Source: Actinomycetota bacterium (GTDB lineage: Bacteria; Actinomycetota; UBA4738; HRBIN12). Taken from it: a stretch of 5,049 bases of DNA. The notes beneath the pieces are model-generated. The model was not told where the DNA came from. It searched no databases and saw only the letters and a list, made by a program, of their open reading frames with translations. Shown here piece after piece: positions 1 through 5,049 of this stretch (positions are counted from its first letter, which is position 1; each line of letters starts with the position of its first letter). A program made the translations under genes and the position numbers. The stretch spans positions 1 to 5,049 of the forward strand of contig SIRV01000296.1 in the NCBI GenBank assembly GCA_004366195.1, in the 5' to 3' direction.

Positions 1-963
1 GCGCCAGGCTCCCCGGAACGACTCGAGATCGGGCTCGGGTGCGGTGGGGCGCCGGACGTAGATCCGGATCGGCGGCTCGCGGTCGACCCCGTTGTCGATC
101 CCCTTCAGCCACCGGTCGAACCAGCGGATCAGCTCGCGGACGTGGTCGATCCGCGGGCCCGGCATCGAGACGCTGGGGTTCATGTGGCTCCACGGCCCGA
201 ACAGGAGCGCCTTCGGCGCACGGAGCGCCGCGAACGTCCGGAAGGCCATGTTGTGGTACCCGTCGGCGTGGCCGGCCACGATCAGCGTGGCGGCCTCGAT
301 GGTCTCGTACCGACCGTGGAGCGAGCCGTGCCGCCAGTAGGCGCTCTCGGTCTGCTCCTCGAGCCACCGCAGCACCCAGGGCTCGGTGCGCTCGATGCGC
401 TCCAGCCAGCGCTCGCGCCAGCCGGGGTCCGCGAGCGAAGGGACCGGCGGGAGCGCGTTCATCGCCACCATCGAGAGGGGATAGTCGAGGAAGTCGATGC
501 CGCGCCGAGCGCCGCCCCCGTAGTGGACGTCGTCGGTGAACCGGCGGTCCGTGGCGAAGATGGGCACGATGGCCTTGAGGGCCGGCGGGCGCAGCATGGC
601 GACCTGGATGGCGTTGAAGCCCGAGTAGGACTTGCCGAACATCCCCACCGCGCCGGTGCTCCAGGGCTGGGTCGCGAGCCAGTCGATCACCCGCAGCCAG
701 TCCCGGTGCTCGCGCTCGGTGTACTCGTCTTCGGCGACCCCCTCGGAGGACCCGGTCCCGCGCACGTCGGCGCGGCAGACGACGTACCCGCCCTCGTGAC
801 ACAGACGTCGGTAGTCGTGGGTCTGGCTCCAGGTGACATCGTCCTTGCGGTAGGGGCGAGCCTCGAGGAGCGCCGGCCACGGACCGCGGCCCTCGGGGAA
901 GAAGAGCGAGACGGCGATGCGGACGCCGTCGTCCATCGTGAGGAACCGCCGCTCCTCCGTCAT
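1..963 (-). CDS. CocE/NonD-family alpha/beta hydrolase (X-Pro dipeptidyl-peptidase S15-like), 3' end missing
   Basis: The frame is open for 321 codons from the ATG at 963 to the left edge. The N-terminus (MTEERRFLTMDDGVRIAV) and the segment ADVRGTGSSEG (residues 65-75) are typical of the cocaine esterase / X-Pro dipeptidyl-peptidase family. A full catalytic triad is visible: Ser112 in GKSYSG (110-115), Asp234 in GHADGYHN (231-238) and His260 in GPWSH (256-260). Family members hydrolyse esters or amides, including alpha-amino acid esters, acylated beta-lactams and X-Pro peptides; the substrate here cannot be read from the sequence. No signal peptide is seen, so the enzyme is probably cytoplasmic. 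Relatives are about 550-680 residues long, so the C-terminal jelly-roll domain should lie beyond the edge. The gene starts 72 nt downstream of the binding-protein gene on the same strand, and no convincing terminator separates them, so co-transcription is plausible. Only a weak Shine-Dalgarno-like GATGAG precedes the ATG. Confidence 0.93.
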   Translation of the reverse strand, partial: MTEERRFLTMDDGVRIAVSLFFPEGRGPWPALLEARPYRKDDVTWSQTHDYRRLCHEGGYVVCRADVRGTGSSEGVAEDEYTEREHRDWLRVIDWLATQPWSTGAVGMFGKSYSGFNAIQVAMLRPPALKAIVPIFATDRRFTDDVHYGGGARRGIDFLDYPLSMVAMNALPPVPSLADPGWRERWLERIERTEPWVLRWLEEQTESAYWRHGSLHGRYETIEAATLIVAGHADGYHNMAFRTFAALRAPKALLFGPWSHMNPSVSMPGPRIDHVRELIRWFDRWLKGIDNGVDREPPIRIYVRRPTAPEPDLESFRGAWR

Positions 964-1035
964 CGTGCGCTCATCATGCCAGGTCGGGAGACGTGGGTCT
1001 GCGTCTGCGGAGCCGCACCCGGGGATGCCGTCGGC

Positions 1036-2292
1036 TCAGATCCCGGCCTTGAACTCCGTCCAGACGTCCTGGTAGACCTGGTCGATCTCGGGCGGGAGCG
1101 CGAGGATCGGCTGGCCCCTCGCGAAGTCCTGCTCCGTCACGATCGTGGTCCGCAGGTTCTCGGGGATGTAGCCGGCCTTCAGCCACTCCTTCTCGCTCAC
1201 CCCGACGAACGGCGGCTGGAACCCCTCGTACCCGAAGTTCGTGAGGCCGTTCTCGATGTCGAGCAGGAAGTTGATGAAGTGGTGGGCGAGCACCGGGTTC
1301 TCCGCCTGCGAGGAGATCACGATGAGGTCGTTGGAGACCTCCCAGCCGCCCTCCGGCGGGTAATAGAAGCCGAGGATCTCCGGCCCCACCCCCTCCGGGA
1401 GGTACCACTGGGCGTAGTTCATGTTCCCCGACCAGGAGTAGGTCACCCAGGCCTGACCCTCCGCGATCTTCTGGTAGTCGCCGGCGGCCACCTTGACGTC
1501 GACGAGCTCGTTGAGCTGGGAGAGCGCCTCGCCGGCCTGCCGGATGGCCTCCTCGTCGTGGGTGTTCATGTCGCCCACCCCGATCCGGACGAGCGCCATG
1601 CCGATCGTCTCCCGGTATTCGTCGAGGAGATTGACCTTCCCCCGGAACCGCTCGTCCCAGTAGATGTCGAACGGCATGGGGAGCGCGCCGGGATCGTCGA
1701 CGTGGTCCCGCCGGTACCCGATCCCCGTCTTCCAGGTCATGTACGGGATCGAGTAGCGGGAACCCCGGTCGTACCAGGGGTCCCGCAGCTGCGGCCACAC
1801 GTTCGCCAGGTTCGGCAGGTACGAGTGGTTGAGGGGCTGGAGCTTCTTCGCGGCGACGAGCTTGGGGAGGTTCTCGATGGTCGGGAAGAAGAGGTCGAAG
1901 CGGACGGTGTCGTTCTGGACCTTCGACATCGCCTCGTTCATCCCCGAGAACTGCGTGTACTCGATCTCCACGCCGTACTCGGCCTCGAAGGCCTTGAGGA
2001 CCTTCTTGTAGATGTAGTCGTTCCAGTTGAAGATGCGGAGCGGCCCGGCCTCGGGGGAGAGACCGTCCTCGATCGGGGGCAGGTCGTCGAAGAGCGGCAG
2101 CGTGGCGGGCCGATCGGGCGAGGCGAGCAGCGGCACCCTCGGCCCGCCGCCTCCCGACGTCGAGGGCGTCCGCTCCCGGCAGGACGCGAGCGCCCCCGTG
2201 AGGGTGACGCCGAGCCCCGCGATCGCCGACCGGCGGAGGAACTCTCGGCGCGTGAGGCGCGCGGGCCGTTCCCAACCGTGGCGCCGGATCAT
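1036..2292 (-). CDS. potD: PotD-like ABC transporter substrate-binding lipoprotein (spermidine/putrescine type, solute-binding family 1)
   Basis: This 418-residue protein is the extracytoplasmic ligand-binding part of a polyamine-type ABC importer. Its N-terminus carries a twin-arginine signal (TRREFLR, residues 14-20), a short hydrophobic stretch and a lipobox LASC ending at Cys38. It should therefore be exported by Tat, lipidated and anchored to the outer face of the membrane. A Pro/Gly-rich linker runs to about residue 83. The mature domain begins with PLRIFNWNDYI (84-94), the PotD/PotF opening motif, followed by SIPYMTWKTGIGY (181-193), NLLDEYRETIGMAL (221-234), TYSWSGN (284-290) and a C-terminal INFLLDIENG helix (340-349). 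Length after the signal and linker matches PotD. The ATG at 2292 is supported by a strong AGGAGG site and a TTGACA promoter upstream. It is divergent from the two permease genes. Some pocket residues differ from E. coli PotD, so the ligand is uncertain. Confidence 0.93.
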   Translation of the reverse strand: MIRRHGWERPARLTRREFLRRSAIAGLGVTLTGALASCRERTPSTSGGGGPRVPLLASPDRPATLPLFDDLPPIEDGLSPEAGPLRIFNWNDYIYKKVLKAFEAEYGVEIEYTQFSGMNEAMSKVQNDTVRFDLFFPTIENLPKLVAAKKLQPLNHSYLPNLANVWPQLRDPWYDRGSRYSIPYMTWKTGIGYRRDHVDDPGALPMPFDIYWDERFRGKVNLLDEYRETIGMALVRIGVGDMNTHDEEAIRQAGEALSQLNELVDVKVAAGDYQKIAEGQAWVTYSWSGNMNYAQWYLPEGVGPEILGFYYPPEGGWEVSNDLIVISSQAENPVLAHHFINFLLDIENGLTNFGYEGFQPPFVGVSEKEWLKAGYIPENLRTTIVTEQDFARGQPILALPPEIDQVYQDVWTEFKAGI

Positions 2293-2297
2293 GTGCG

Positions 2298-2304
2298 TCC
2301 TCCT
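2298..2304 (-). promoter_or_regulatory. Strong Shine-Dalgarno site of the binding-protein gene
   Basis: On the minus strand AGGAGGA lies 5 nt before the ATG at 2292 (6 nt counted from AGGAGG). It matches the 16S rRNA tail nearly perfectly and fixes the start codon. The PotB-type gene on the other side of the control region has no comparable site. Confidence 0.85.
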
Positions 2305-2327
2305 TCCATCGGCGCGGGCTCGCGCAT

Positions 2328-2357
2328 CTTATGGGCTCCGGAGGTAAGGCGTGTCAA
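2328..2357 (-). promoter_or_regulatory. Predicted sigma70-type promoter for the binding-protein/hydrolase unit
   Basis: Read on the minus strand, a perfect TTGACA (2357-2352) is followed by an 18-nt spacer and CATAAG (2333-2328), which matches four of six -10 consensus positions including the central ATAA. Transcription would begin near 2321 and give a leader of about 28 nt containing the strong ribosome site. The AT-richer hexamers stand out in a GC-rich background. The -35 element lies 13 nt from the edge of the palindrome at 2371-2399. Confidence 0.6.
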
Positions 2358-2370
2358 GGCAGGGCGACCA

Positions 2371-2399
2371 GCGGTGCGTGACCGACGGTCACGCATCGC
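2371..2399. promoter_or_regulatory. 29-bp near-perfect palindrome, candidate operator between divergent transporter genes
   Basis: The arms TGCGTGACCG (2375-2384) and CGGTCACGCA (2386-2395) are exact reverse complements around a single A at 2385. After one mismatch (G2374/T2396), GCG (2371-2373) and CGC (2397-2399) extend the symmetry. That makes 13 of 14 position pairs symmetric. It lies between two divergent genes of one transporter, upstream of the predicted -35 of the binding-protein gene. This suits a dimeric helix-turn-helix regulator; the regulator gene is not in the window. There is no T-run, so a terminator is unlikely. An RNA hairpin in a long leader is a less likely alternative. 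Confidence 0.65.
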
Positions 2400-2405
2400 G
2401 CCGAG

Positions 2406-2413
2406 GACCGGTC
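2406..2413. promoter_or_regulatory. Possible secondary half-site palindrome GACCGGTC
   Basis: GACCGGTC is a perfect 8-bp palindrome built from the same GACC/GGTC half-sites found at the core of the larger palindrome, about 24 bp further right. It could be a weaker second site for the same regulator. An 8-bp palindrome is short enough to arise by chance in GC-rich DNA. Confidence 0.25.
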
Positions 2414-2434
2414 GGCCGTCGAGGGAGCCGGGAC

Positions 2435-2440
2435 TACGAT
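2435..2440 (+). promoter_or_regulatory. Possible -10 element (TACGAT) for the permease genes, possibly leaderless
   Basis: TACGAT fits the TANNNT -10 pattern and ends 10 nt before the ATG at 2451, so transcription would start around 2447, nearly at the start codon. No clear -35 is seen. The only ribosome-site-like bases, GGGAG at 2445-2449, lie 1 nt from the ATG, which is too close for normal pairing. Together these suggest a leaderless or near-leaderless transcript, but the promoter call is weak. Confidence 0.3.
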
Positions 2441-2450
2441 ACGCGGGAGC

Positions 2451-3386
2451 ATGGCACGGGCGAGAGCTCCGAGCGGTGGCGTGGAGACGCTGTACCCGCG
2501 CGGGTTCTGGCCCGCGATCTCGCTCCCCGGGGTCCTGTGGCTGATCGCGCTGTTCGTGGTCCCCTTCTACGCGATCGCGGCGACGGCCGCGGGACGCCTC
2601 GACCCCATCTTCGGATCCTCGATCCCGGAGTGGAACCCGCTCTACTGGCAGCCCGACGCCTTCTCCTTCGTCCTGGACGGGCTCGCGAGCCCCGGCGGGA
2701 TCTTCCGGGAGGTGTTCCTGCGGACCATCGCGTACGTCGCGCTCGCGGTCGGCCTGTGCCTCGCCCTCGGCTACCCCGTCGCCTACTACATGTCGCGGTT
2801 GCGGGGACGGCTCCGGAACGCGTTCCTCGTGCTGATGATCGTCCCGTTCTGGGTCCCGTACCTGATGCGGATCTTCGCCTGGGTGAACCTGCTCCAGGAC
2901 GACGGGCTCGTGAACCGCATCCTCGCCGCGACGGGCTTCCTCGATCCGCAGTCGTGGCTGGACGGACGCCCGTCCACGGTGATCCTCGGTCTCGTGTACG
3001 GATGGGTGCCGTTCCTCATCCTCCCGCTCTTCGCGGCCCTCGAGCGCATCGACCCCAGCCTGATCGAGGGCGCGCTCGACCTCGGCGCGAGCCCCGCCCG
3101 CGCCTTCCTCCGCGTGACGCTGCCCCTGTCCAAGCAGGGGATCCTGGCGGGGACGGTCATCATCATGCTGCCGATGTTCGGCGACTTCTACACCGCGCAG
3201 CTCCTCGGGACGCAGAAGAACGCCATGATCGGCACGCTGATCTCCTTCTACCTCACCCAGGCGACGGCGGGTCCGGCCCAGGGGCGGGGCGCGGCGCTGG
3301 TGATCGTGCTCGCGCTGCTCGTCTCCTCGCTCACCGTCTACTACCTGGTGAGCACGGCCCGGGCCGCGCGGGGGGCGGGCCGATGA
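2451..3386 (+). CDS. potB: PotB-like ABC transporter permease (first transmembrane subunit)
   Basis: This 311-residue inner-membrane protein forms half of the translocation channel of a polyamine-type importer. Hydrophobic segments lie near residues 22-44, 92-114, 124-146, 177-197, 231-253 and 281-303, the six-helix layout of the family. The EAA loop that docks on the ATPase is at about 204-231 (EGALDLGAS...RVTLPLSKQGI) and keeps the invariant Gly212. VPFWVPYLMRIFAWVNLL (131-148) and MLPMFGDFYTAQLLG (239-253) are typical of PotB-type proteins. The ATG at 2451 is the only ATG or GTG start between the TGA at 2379 and the first helix region that gives a full N-terminus; a GTG at 2481 is an alternative. 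The stop overlaps the next start by 4 nt, so translation of the two permeases is coupled. The gene diverges from the binding-protein gene. Confidence 0.94.
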   Translation: MARARAPSGGVETLYPRGFWPAISLPGVLWLIALFVVPFYAIAATAAGRLDPIFGSSIPEWNPLYWQPDAFSFVLDGLASPGGIFREVFLRTIAYVALAVGLCLALGYPVAYYMSRLRGRLRNAFLVLMIVPFWVPYLMRIFAWVNLLQDDGLVNRILAATGFLDPQSWLDGRPSTVILGLVYGWVPFLILPLFAALERIDPSLIEGALDLGASPARAFLRVTLPLSKQGILAGTVIIMLPMFGDFYTAQLLGTQKNAMIGTLISFYLTQATAGPAQGRGAALVIVLALLVSSLTVYYLVSTARAARGAGR

Positions 3387-4315
3387 CGGAGCTCGCGGCG
3401 ACGGTCCCGCGGCCGGCCGCGCGCGCGTCCCGGGTCCGGCTGTGGCTCGCCAACCCGTGGCGGCGCCCGCGGCTCCTCGCCCTCCTCGGCTGGGGCTTCA
3501 TCGCCTGGTCGCTCGTCCCGGTGGGGATCGCCATCCTGTTCTCGTTCAACGCCGGGCGGTCCCGGAGCGTGTGGCAGGGCTTCTCGCTCCGATGGTACGT
3601 GCAGGATCCCAACCTCTCGGTCCTCCACGACCCGATCCTCGCCCACGCCGTGCTGCAGAGCCTGAAGCTCGCGAGCCTCACGATGCTCATCGCCACCCCG
3701 ATGGGGGTCGCCCTCTCGATCGGGCTGGCGCGCTGGCGGGGTCCGGTCTCGACGGCGTCGAACTTCCTCATGCTGCTCCCCCTCGTGACGCCGGAGATCG
3801 TGCTGGCCTCCGGTCTGTTCCTGGTCTTCGCCCACCTGTACGTGCCGGGCGGGACCCGTCTGTTCGGGAGGCGGGCTCAGCTCCTCGGGCACGTGACGTG
3901 GTCGATCCCCTACGTGGTGGTGGTGATGCGGGGACGGCTGTTCGGGATCGGGAAGGAGTACGAGGAGGCGGCCATGGACCTCGGGGCGCCTCCGATGGAG
4001 GCGATGCGCCGGGTGCTCCTGCCGATGCTCGCCCCCGCGATCTTCGCGGCGTTCATGATCGTCTTCGCCCTGTCCATCGACGACTTCATCACGAGCCAGT
4101 TCCTCTCCTCGGGCGAGGGCTCGATCACGCTGCCGATGCTGATCTACGGCACCGGGAGGACGGGTGAGAACCCCTCGCTGAACGCGGTGGCGACCGTGAT
4201 GCTCGTGCTCTCGCTCTCGGCGATCGGGCTCGCCTCCGTCGTCCTGCAGCGGGTGGCCCGGCGGCGGGGGACCGAGGAGGCCGCCGCCCGCGAGCTCGTC
4301 CGCTTCGAGATCTGA
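3383..4315 (+). CDS. potC: PotC-like ABC transporter permease (second transmembrane subunit)
   Basis: This 310-residue protein is the second half of the channel. The ATG at 3383 shares ATGA with the upstream stop codon, a classic coupled start, and follows a G-rich stretch that may serve as ribosome site. The frame is open far upstream through the PotB gene, but the family N-terminus and the coupled start both place the beginning here. Diagnostic segments are SFNAGRS...WQGFSLRWY (54-72), LMLLPLVTPEIVLASGLFL (129-147), the EAA loop at about 193-220 (YEEAAMDLGA...RVLLPMLAPAI) with Gly201, and ALSIDDFITSQF (229-240), which is characteristic of PotC. The N-terminus has about 30 basic, proline-rich residues before the first helix. 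No PotA ATPase gene follows: the next gene, 36 nt away, is unrelated. Confidence 0.94.
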   Translation: MTELAATVPRPAARASRVRLWLANPWRRPRLLALLGWGFIAWSLVPVGIAILFSFNAGRSRSVWQGFSLRWYVQDPNLSVLHDPILAHAVLQSLKLASLTMLIATPMGVALSIGLARWRGPVSTASNFLMLLPLVTPEIVLASGLFLVFAHLYVPGGTRLFGRRAQLLGHVTWSIPYVVVVMRGRLFGIGKEYEEAAMDLGAPPMEAMRRVLLPMLAPAIFAAFMIVFALSIDDFITSQFLSSGEGSITLPMLIYGTGRTGENPSLNAVATVMLVLSLSAIGLASVVLQRVARRRGTEEAAARELVRFEI

Positions 4316-4351
4316 GGGCCGGGCCGAGCGAGCCCGTGGCACCGTCGCGGC

Positions 4352-4743
4352 GTGCCGGAGCGCAGCCGCGACTGGATGGACCAGGCCCGTCGGGATCTCG
4401 CATCGGCCCGGTGGATGACGCGCGGCGGGTTCCACGAGTGGGCCTGCTTCGCCGCGCAGCAGGCGGCGGAGAAGGCGGTCGAGGCCGTCTATGCACGGCT
4501 CGGAGGCGCGGCCTGGGGCACTCGGTAGTGGGGCTGCTCGAGGGGTTGTCGGAGCGCGTCGAGGTGCCCGAGGACGTCAGGGACGCGGGGAGGCGGCTCG
4601 ACCGCTTCTACGTGCCCGCCCGGTACCCGAACGGCTGGGAGTCGGGCAGCCCGCATCGCTACTTCGGAGAGGAGGACGCCGACGGTGCCGTCCGTGATCC
4701 GGACGCGGTCCTTCGGTTCTGCGAAGGTCTTCTGGCTGGATAG
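4352..4743 (+). pseudogene. HEPN-domain protein, interrupted by a one-base frameshift
   Basis: From the GTG at 4352 the frame reads VPERSRDWMDQARRDLASAR, then GGFHEWACFAAQQAAEKA (25-42), a standard PF05168 HEPN N-terminal half. It then reads AAWGTR and stops at TAG 4526-4528. Shifting by one base at the GGGG/C run (4515-4519) restores WGHSVVGLLEGL, followed by RRLDRFYVPARYPNGW (81-96), a HEPN C-terminal half, to the TAG at 4741-4743. Joined, the protein would be about 130 residues, the usual length. One base appears to be missing; a real deletion and a consensus error in the G run are equally possible. No canonical slippery heptamer is present, so programmed frameshifting is unlikely. HEPN proteins paired with MNT nucleotidyltransferases act as RNase toxins in some systems, but no clear R-x4-6-H motif is seen here. 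No Shine-Dalgarno site precedes the GTG; an ATG at 4376 is possible. Confidence 0.85.
4670..4675 (+). promoter_or_regulatory. Shine-Dalgarno site selecting the MNT gene start
   Basis: AGGAGG lies 9 nt before the GTG at 4685, inside the 3' part of the HEPN gene. It supports this GTG over the in-frame GTG at 4694 and would let the nucleotidyltransferase be translated independently of the broken HEPN frame. Confidence 0.55.
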
Positions 4744-5049
4744 GGAGGAGGCCGTTCGGCGCCTCCGAGTCGCCGCCGAGCGCGCCATCGCGGAGCACGA
4801 GGAGGTCGTCGCCGTCCACCTCTTCGGGTCGCTCGCCCAGGGCCGGGCGGTGCCCGGGAGCGATGCCGACGTGCTGGTGCCGCTCCAGCGCGCCGACGAC
4901 CGCTTCCTCGACCGGCCTCTGCGGTACGCGCCCCTGTTCGAGGGGCTCGGGCTGCCGGTCGAGCTCTTCTGCTACACGCGGGAGGAGGCCGAGCGGGTCC
5001 CGCTCGCCCGCCGAGCCCTGGAAACGGGGCCCCCCTCGCCGTCCGGGCT
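4685..5049 (+). CDS. MNT-family minimal nucleotidyltransferase (HEPN partner), 3' end missing
   Basis: The frame is open from the GTG at 4685 to the right edge (121 codons plus two bases). VFWLDREEAVRRLRVAAE (15-32) leads into HLFGSLAQGRAVPGSDAD (45-62), an exact G-S-x10-D-x-D polymerase-beta-type nucleotidyltransferase motif with Gly48, Ser49, Asp60 and Asp62. Glu93 in PVELFCY is a candidate third metal-binding acid. Such proteins are cytoplasmic; in characterised HepT/MntA pairs the MNT partner neutralises the HEPN toxin by adding AMP groups to it. The gene overlaps the HEPN gene by 59 nt, the usual tight arrangement. Family members are about 100-140 residues long, so most of the protein is visible. 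The last residues after RRALETG (GPPSPSG) look unlike a normal family tail, perhaps because of an indel in the G4C6 run near 5026-5035. The true start could be the GTG at 4694. Confidence 0.88.
   Translation, partial: MPSVIRTRSFGSAKVFWLDREEAVRRLRVAAERAIAEHEEVVAVHLFGSLAQGRAVPGSDADVLVPLQRADDRFLDRPLRYAPLFEGLGLPVELFCYTREEAERVPLARRALETGPPSPSG

Noticed and set aside
1010..1037. Inverted repeat GAGCCG/CGGCTC after the binding-protein gene as a terminator
   Set aside because: The arms are only 6 bp with a 16-nt loop, one arm overlaps the stop codon, and no T-run follows.
974..2275. 433-codon minus-strand frame overlapping the binding-protein gene
   Set aside because: It reads the same region out of frame, is Arg/Gly/Pro-rich and shows no domain. 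The 418-residue PotD-like frame explains the DNA.
142..2544. 800-codon open frame on the plus strand across the hydrolase, binding-protein and control regions
   Set aside because: It is antisense to two well-recognised genes, its translation is low-complexity in Arg, Val, Glu and Pro, and it matches no family I know. It arises from GC-rich codon use.
2351..3382. Upstream extension of the PotC frame to GTG 2351, giving 654 residues
   Set aside because: The extension overlaps the PotB gene in another frame and is Arg/Pro-rich without helices. PotC homology begins at the coupled ATG 3383.
4320..4336. Hairpin CGGGC/GCCCG after the PotC gene as a terminator
   Set aside because: The arms are 5 bp with a 7-nt loop and no T-run, which is expected by chance in GC-rich DNA. 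A role in ending transcription cannot be supported.
3341..4435. 364-codon minus-strand frame over the PotC gene
   Set aside because: Its His/Arg/Glu-rich translation is a shadow of the permease codons, and it has no recognisable domain.
4336..4518. 5' part of the 135-codon frame starting at GTG 4336
   Set aside because: Before about 4518 this frame reads out of phase with the HEPN domain; only the part after the shift is real HEPN sequence. Calling the frame as one intact hypothetical gene would be wrong.

Overview
The window is GC-rich, compactly coding bacterial DNA. Its codons strongly favour G or C at the third position, which leaves long spurious open frames on the opposite strands. A Tat-type lipoprotein signal, a PotBC-type permease pair and a HEPN/MNT gene pair fit a GC-rich bacterium, perhaps actinobacterial or Chloroflexota-like and possibly from an environmental assembly. 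Nothing in the window fixes the taxon.

Layout. Positions 1-2292 are read on the minus strand. A polyamine-type ABC substrate-binding lipoprotein (1036-2292) is followed 72 nt downstream by a CocE/NonD-family alpha/beta hydrolase (1-963), whose C-terminal part lies beyond the left edge. A 158-nt divergent control region (2293-2450) holds a perfect TTGACA promoter element for the binding protein, a 29-bp near-perfect palindrome, and a possible -10 element for the rightward genes. Reading rightward, two ABC permease genes of PotB type (2451-3386) and PotC type (3383-4315) overlap by 4 nt. After a 36-nt gap comes a HEPN-domain gene (4352-4743) broken by an apparent one-base deletion. Overlapping its 3' end is an MNT nucleotidyltransferase gene (from 4685) that runs off the right edge.

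How the genes fit together. The binding protein and the two permeases make up three of the four parts of a spermidine/putrescine-type importer; the ATPase (PotA) is not in the window. The binding protein keeps the PotD fold signatures, but by eye several residues that contact polyamines in E. coli PotD appear replaced, so the cargo may not be spermidine or putrescine. The linked cytoplasmic hydrolase could process the imported compound, but this is inference. The HEPN/MNT pair looks like an unrelated toxin-antitoxin-type cassette downstream of the permeases.

I see no CRISPR array, RNA gene, insertion sequence or clearly new multi-gene system. The most informative signals are the central palindrome between the divergent transporter units, the altered ligand pocket, and the frameshifted HEPN gene beside an apparently intact MNT gene.
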